NCBI RefSeq assembly: GCF_031846415.1
Contig: NZ_JAVRHT010000009.1
Span: 37,224 to 101,223, forward strand
DNA length: 64,000 nt
Direction of reading: 5' to 3'
Source: Rubrivirga litoralis
GTDB taxonomy: Bacteria; Bacteroidota; Rhodothermia; Rhodothermales; Rubricoccaceae
Each line of letters starts with the position of its first letter. Position 1 is the stretch's first letter. Of the stretch, positions 59,697 through 64,000 are shown in pieces. The notes under the pieces were generated by a model. It was given only the letters and a program-made list of their open reading frames with translations. It searched no databases and had not been told where the DNA came from. The translations under genes and the position numbers were made by a program.

Positions 59697-60575
59697 TTAA
59701 TCCCTCACGATGAGCGTGGTGTTGTCGATGAGGCGGGTGTCGCCGAAGAACACGGCGAGCGCCGCAAGGTACCGGCCCCCCGAGGGGCCGCGCGCGGCGA
59801 GCGTGTCGACGGGCTGGAGCGCCTCGGCGTCGACGACCTCGGCGTACTGGACGCGCGCGAGCGGGGCGGCCTCGACCTCGCGCCGGAGCAGCGCTTCGAG
59901 GGCCGCCGCCGACCGCTCGCCCCGCTCGACGGCGGCCTCGGCGGCCACGAGCGCCTGGTGCAGCACGATGGCCTGCGCCCGCTCGTCGGCACCGAGGTAG
60001 CGGTTCCGCGACGAGAGCGCGAGCCCGTCCGCCTCGCGCACGACCGGGTGCCCGACGACCTCGACGCCGAACCCGAGCTCGGCCGTCATCCGCCGGAGCA
60101 CGGCCAGCTGCTGGGCGTCCTTCTGGCCGAACACCGCGAGGTGCGGGCGGCACGCGAGGAGCAGCTTGGCCACGACCGTCGCGACGCCCTCGAAGTGGCC
60201 CGGCCGGTGCGGGCCGCACAGGTGCCGCCCCAGCGCGCCGACCGAGACGGTGGTCGTGGGCGGGAGCCCGAACGGGTACATCTCGGCCGCCGTCGGCGCG
60301 AAGACGGCGTCCACCCCGCCCGCGCGCTCCAGCGCGTCGAGGTCGGCGGCGAGCGTGCGCGGGTAGGCGTCGAAGTCCTCGCCCGGCGCGAACTGCGTCG
60401 GGTTGACGAAGACCGAGACGGTCACGTGGTCGCCCCGGCGGCGGGCGTCTCGGACGAGGGCGAGGTGGCCCTCGTGGAGCGCCCCCATCGTAGGGACGAG
60501 GGCGAGGCGGCGGCCGGCGGCACGGGCGGCGTCGGCGGCCGCCTGCATGGCGGCGACGGTGCGGATCGGGTCCAA
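59697..60575 (-). CDS. panC: Pantothenate synthetase
   Basis: PanC joins pantoate and beta-alanine using ATP. The 292 residues contain P-T-M-G-A-L-H-E-G-H (HIGH-like site) near residue 31, F-V-N-P-T-Q-F, G-Q-K-D-A-Q-Q-L and S-S-R-N-R-Y-L. The start is taken as TTG at 60575, ten residues before the conserved M-Q-A-A region; upstream codons in the same frame run antisense through the fumarase gene and have no PanC similarity. Confidence 0.94.
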   Translation of the reverse strand: MDPIRTVAAMQAAADAARAAGRRLALVPTMGALHEGHLALVRDARRRGDHVTVSVFVNPTQFAPGEDFDAYPRTLAADLDALERAGGVDAVFAPTAAEMYPFGLPPTTTVSVGALGRHLCGPHRPGHFEGVATVVAKLLLACRPHLAVFGQKDAQQLAVLRRMTAELGFGVEVVGHPVVREADGLALSSRNRYLGADERAQAIVLHQALVAAEAAVERGERSAAALEALLRREVEAAPLARVQYAEVVDAEALQPVDTLAARGPSGGRYLAALAVFFGDTRLIDNTTLIVRD

Positions 60576-60797
60576 GAGGACGGAGGACGGGGAAAGAAAA
60601 GAAGCGGCCGCCCCGCCCGACCGCTCCGGCAGGGGCGGGGCGGGCGCTCTGCTCGCGGCGGGGCTGGCACGGGGCGGGGCGGGGCAAGTTCGTTGAGATC
60701 CCCCGAACCGCGCCCGCCCCGCCCGGTAGAGATCTGTGCGGCCGCGGGCGGGGCGGCCCGCACTCGTCCGACCACCCCGCCCCCTCCCCTCCTCCGC

Positions 60798-62204
60798 ATG
60801 TCCGACTTCCGCACCGAGACCGACTCGCTCGGCCCCGTCCAGGTCCCCTCTAGCGCCCTCTACGGCGCCCAGACGCAGCGCGCCCGCGACAACTTCCCCA
60901 TCTCGTCGCTCCGCTTCCCCCGCCGCTTTATCGAGGCGCTGGGGACCGTGAAGGCGGCGGCGGCGCGCGCCAACCAGGACCTCGGCCTGCTCGACGAGGC
61001 CACGGCGGGCGCGATCGCCGACGCGGCCGAGCAGGTCCGCCGCGGGGACCTCGACGGCGAGTTCGTGCTCGACATCTTCCAGACGGGCTCGGGCACGTCG
61101 ACGAACATGAACGCCAACGAGGTCATCGCGACCGTCGCGGGCCGCGCGCTGGCCGGCGCCGACTCGGGCGAGGGCGGGGCGGTGCACCCGAACGACGACG
61201 TCAACATGGGGCAGTCGTCGAACGACGTCATCCCGACGGCCATGCACGTGGCGGCGCGCGTCGGGATCGAGACCGAGCTGGTCCCGGCGCTGGAGCGGTT
61301 CGCCGCGAGCCTGGAGGCCAAGGCCGCCGAGTTCGACGACGTGGTCAAGTCGGGGCGGACGCACCTCATGGACGCCACGCCGGTCCGCCTGGGCCAGGAG
61401 TTCGGGGGCTACGCGGCCCAGGTGCGCAAGGGCGTCGAGCGCGTGCGCCGGGCCTCGGACGAGCTGGCCGAGCTCGCCCTGGGCGGGACGGCGACGGGCA
61501 CCGGCATCAACCGGCCCGAGGCGTTCCCCGAGGCGGCCATCGGCACCATCTCGGAGATGACGGGGCTCAGCTTCCGCGAGGCCGACAACCACTTCGAGGC
61601 GCAGGCGGCGAAGGACGCCTACGTGAGCGCGGCCGGCGCCCTGAACACGGTCGCCGTGTCGCTCATGAAGATCGCCAACGACGTCCGCCACCTCTCGTCC
61701 GGCCCCACGAGCGGGCTCGCCGAGATCAGCCTGCCGGCCGTCCAGCCGGGCTCGTCGATCATGCCGGGCAAGGTGAACCCGGTGATGTCGGAGGCCCTGA
61801 TGATGGTGTGCGCGCGCGTCATGGGCAACGCCGTCACGGTCACGGTCGGAGGCCAGCACGGCAACTTCGAGCTCAACGTGATGATGCCGGTCATGGCCCA
61901 CGCCATGCTGGAGTCCATCGAGGCGCTCTCCGGCGCGCTCGACGCCTTCCGCGAGCGGTGCCTCGACGGCATCATGGCCAACCGCGACCGCGCCCGCGAG
62001 CTGCTGGAGAAGAACCCGTCGATCGCGACGGCCCTTAACGGCGACATCGGCTACGACGCGGCCTCGAAGGTGGCCAAAAAGGCGGCCGCCGAGGGCCGCT
62101 CGGTCCGCGACGTGCTCCAGGAGATGGACCTCATCCCGGCCGATCGGATCGACGCCGTGCTCGACGTGCGGAGCATGACGGAACCCGGCATCCCGGGCGA
62201 GTAG
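60798..62204 (+). CDS. fumC: Fumarate hydratase class II
   Basis: FumC interconverts fumarate and malate in the citric acid cycle. The 468 residues are normal in length, with G-S-G-T-S-T-N-M-N, H-P-N-D-D-V-N-M-G-Q-S-S-N-D, T-G-T-G-I-N, and the signature G-S-S-I-M-P-G-K-V-N-P-V containing the catalytic loop near residue 315. One GC word (61172-61182) encodes G-G-A just before H-P-N-D, slightly lengthening a loop. The ATG is preceded by C-rich sequence. Confidence 0.97.
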   Translation: MSDFRTETDSLGPVQVPSSALYGAQTQRARDNFPISSLRFPRRFIEALGTVKAAAARANQDLGLLDEATAGAIADAAEQVRRGDLDGEFVLDIFQTGSGTSTNMNANEVIATVAGRALAGADSGEGGAVHPNDDVNMGQSSNDVIPTAMHVAARVGIETELVPALERFAASLEAKAAEFDDVVKSGRTHLMDATPVRLGQEFGGYAAQVRKGVERVRRASDELAELALGGTATGTGINRPEAFPEAAIGTISEMTGLSFREADNHFEAQAAKDAYVSAAGALNTVAVSLMKIANDVRHLSSGPTSGLAEISLPAVQPGSSIMPGKVNPVMSEALMMVCARVMGNAVTVTVGGQHGNFELNVMMPVMAHAMLESIEALSGALDAFRERCLDGIMANRDRARELLEKNPSIATALNGDIGYDAASKVAKKAAAEGRSVRDVLQEMDLIPADRIDAVLDVRSMTEPGIPGE

Positions 62205-62461
62205 CCCGCCCCGCCCCGGTCGTCTCGACTCATCTCGCGCCCACCCCACCCCGCTCGCGCGCTGGGGCGGGGCGGGGCGGAGAAGCGGCCGCCCCGCCCT
62301 CGCAGATCCCGCCGACCACGCGGGCGGAGGGTGAGGAGCACGCGGTCTCGGCCGGTCACGCGTCCGGGATGGCCGCACCTCTGGGCGGGGCGGTCCTGGA
62401 GGGCCGCCAGGGCTTCCCCGGTGAGCGATCTTCGGGAACGCTCACCCCACCCCGCCCGCGC

Positions 62462-63388
62462 ATGTTCGGACGCGTCCTGGCCGGCCTCGGCCTGTTCCTC
62501 CTCTTCTTCGCCGTCTACGGCGTCTTCATCGAGCCCCGGATCCTCCTCGACGACAAAAAGTTCGTGGCCGAAGTCCCTGACCTGCCCCCCGCGTGGGACG
62601 GGAAAAAGGTGGCGCTCGTGGCCGACTTCCAGTACGGGATGTGGCTCGACAACGTGGGCATGATGGAGGAGACCGTCGAGGACGTCGTCGACGAGGGCGT
62701 CGCGCTCCTGCTCGTGGCCGGCGACTTCCTCTACAAGCCGGACTCGACGAAGGCCGAGGAGGTCGTTGAAATCCTCCGCCCCGCCCTCGCCGCTGGCATC
62801 CCGGTCGTGGCCGTGCTCGGCAACCACGACTACTCGCTGATGAAGAAGGACAGCGACGAGCGCCCGCCGATCGCCGAATACCTCGCCGAGCGGCTCCGGG
62901 CGGCCGGCGCGACGGTGCTCGAGAACGACGCCGTCGCCGTGCCGGCGCCCGGCGGCGGTGATCCGCTGTGGGTGGCTGGGATCGGGTCTGTGTGGGCCGA
63001 GAACAGCCGCCCCGACCGCGCCCTCGCCGCCGTCCCCGACGGGGCCGCCCGGCTGGTCCTCATGCACAACCCCGAGTCGTACCGCCAGATCCCCGCCGAC
63101 GCCGCCCCACTCGCGTTCGCGGCCCACACGCACGGCGGCCAAGTCCGCGTCTTCCCCGGCGAGCACAGCTCGTGGCTCGACATCGTCCGCGAGGGCGAGA
63201 CGATCGCCGACGGGTGGGCGGCCGACTCGATCGGGGCGCCCGGCAACCGGCTCTACGTGAACCGCGGCGTCGGCTTCTCGACGGTCCCCGTCCGCATCAA
63301 CTGCCGGCCGGAGCTGACCGTCGCCACGCTCCGCCCCGCCCGTGGGGCGCTCCCCGAGTCGCCGCCCCGCCGGACCACCGACGGCTAG
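62462..63388 (+). CDS. Membrane-anchored metallophosphoesterase
   Basis: The 308-residue protein starts with one transmembrane helix (L-F-L-L-F-F-A-V-Y-G-V-F) and has a calcineurin-type fold: V-A-D-F-Q near residue 50 in place of D-x-H, V-A-G-D-F-L, L-G-N-H-D, L-M-H-N-P-E and A-A-H-T-H-G-G. It resembles YkuE-like phosphoesterases (lipid A or UDP-diacylglucosamine type). Loss of the D-x-H histidine may change the metal site. The ATG follows a CCACCCCGCCCGCGC leader. Confidence 0.87.
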   Translation: MFGRVLAGLGLFLLFFAVYGVFIEPRILLDDKKFVAEVPDLPPAWDGKKVALVADFQYGMWLDNVGMMEETVEDVVDEGVALLLVAGDFLYKPDSTKAEEVVEILRPALAAGIPVVAVLGNHDYSLMKKDSDERPPIAEYLAERLRAAGATVLENDAVAVPAPGGGDPLWVAGIGSVWAENSRPDRALAAVPDGAARLVLMHNPESYRQIPADAAPLAFAAHTHGGQVRVFPGEHSSWLDIVREGETIADGWAADSIGAPGNRLYVNRGVGFSTVPVRINCRPELTVATLRPARGALPESPPRRTTDG

Positions 63389-63399
63389 AAGGGCGCGCG

Positions 63400-63912
63400 C
63401 TACGGCGTGAGCGCCGGGTCGCGGAGGGCGGGGTCGCCCTCGCGGGCGAGCAGCCGGTTCCACCCGCCCACGAGCAGGCCCGACACGACGGTTCCGATCA
63501 ACGCCATCCCCGACAGGCTCAGCGTGAGCAGCCACGTCCCGCGCCGGTGGTTGCCGAGCACGATCTGGTCGGTCTCAGGCGAGACCACGATGGGGATCCG
63601 CATGGCCTCGCCCTCGGGGACGTCGAGTTGGTCGGCTTCGATCTCCTTGAGCAGGATGATCGGGAGCTCGACGCGGCGCTCGACTGGCGCCGCCGCCCCG
63701 GGCGGGGTGTAGCGGAGGTCGACCTGGCCCGCCGTGATCTCGCTCCGCTCGCGGAGGTTGAGGCCTACGACCTCGGCCTGCACCGTCTGCCCGTCGGCGT
63801 CGACCGCGCGCTGCTCCATCCCGGCCCGGAACGTGGCCACGGCGATGACGAGGAGCAGCAGCGGGAGCGCCCACAGCAGGCGCGCGGCGACCGGGTTCGA
63901 GAGGAAGTTCAT
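63400..63912 (-). CDS. DUF3592-like membrane protein
   Basis: The 170-residue protein has two transmembrane segments (A-L-P-L-L-L-L-V-I-A-V and L-L-T-L-S-L-S-G-M-A-L-I-G-T-V-V-S-G-L-L-V) that flank a beta-rich loop with Q-A-E-V-V-G-L and V-D-L-R-Y-T-P-P-G, the usual layout of DUF3592. No function is known for the family. A C-rich leader precedes the ATG at 63912. Confidence 0.7.
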   Translation of the reverse strand: MNFLSNPVAARLLWALPLLLLVIAVATFRAGMEQRAVDADGQTVQAEVVGLNLRERSEITAGQVDLRYTPPGAAAPVERRVELPIILLKEIEADQLDVPEGEAMRIPIVVSPETDQIVLGNHRRGTWLLTLSLSGMALIGTVVSGLLVGGWNRLLAREGDPALRDPALTP

Positions 63913-64000
63913 AGACGGGCGGGGCGGACCCAAAGGGCGGGGTGGCGAGACAACGGCCGCCCCGCCCCTCGGTTGCCCGCCGCGGCCGAGTTCGCGGGGA

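Noticed and set aside
60576..62378. Upstream extension of the panC frame through the fumC region
   Set aside because: It is antisense to fumC and without PanC similarity; the PanC fold begins at about residue 10 after the TTG at 60575.

Overview
The window is about 64 kb of very GC-rich bacterial chromosome. Coding sequence is dense and shows a strong G/C preference at third codon positions. Several features point to the Rhodothermota/Bacteroidota side of the tree, perhaps a Rubrivirga/Rubricoccus-like marine organism: a secreted protein ending in a type IX secretion (T9SS) sorting domain, a YtxJ-type bacilliredoxin, start codons without Shine-Dalgarno sequences, and a sulfated-polysaccharide locus. 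The placement is inference from gene content; no rRNA is present.

Layout. 1-13.6 kb is housekeeping and membrane genes: the end of a hemolysin III protein, ferrochelatase coupled to a methyltransferase, a CHAD-like protein, an M3 peptidase, YtxJ, tRNA-Leu beside an HNH nuclease gene, a two-domain cytidine deaminase, a large von Willebrand-type membrane protein, and an LPG-synthase-like membrane protein coupled to a CDP-alcohol phosphatidyltransferase. 13.6-36.5 kb is a surface-polysaccharide locus, mostly on the minus strand: seven glycosyltransferase-like genes, a sulfotransferase, the PAPS supply and recycling set (CysD, CysN-CysC, CysQ), nucleotide-sugar enzymes (UDP-glucose dehydrogenase, UDP-glucuronate decarboxylase, a UDP-glucuronate 4-epimerase-like protein, a GDP-mannose 3,5-epimerase-like protein) and two asparagine-synthase relatives. 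36.7-41.7 kb holds a Sel1-like protein, a histidine kinase/response regulator pair, an EEP-family protein and a secreted propeller-like protein.

41.8-49.0 kb is a minus-strand gene set with the parts of a lasso-peptide pathway: a PqqD-like recognition protein (B1), a transglutaminase-like protease (B2), an asparagine-synthase-like cyclase (C), an HPr-kinase-like protein, an ABC exporter and a nucleotidyltransferase-family protein. No precursor peptide can be named with confidence. It sits directly beside a WecA-like phosphoglycosyltransferase, an SLBB protein and a Wzc-type tyrosine autokinase (49.1-53.4 kb), which probably belong to the polysaccharide locus; no Wzx flippase or Wzy polymerase was recognised. 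53.6-64 kb holds the T9SS cargo protein, a NUDIX hydrolase, tRNA-Gly with a readable promoter and terminator, two Cu/Zn superoxide dismutases in a row, PanC and PanD, fumarase C, a metallophosphoesterase and a DUF3592-like protein.

A striking feature throughout is an interspersed word of the form GGGCGGGGCGG (complement CCGCCCCGCCC), present hundreds of bases apart or less in both genes and spacers. Directly upstream of many start codons it is always in the C-rich orientation on the sense strand. Some spacers also carry tandem repeats or imperfect hairpins, each built from its own short word.
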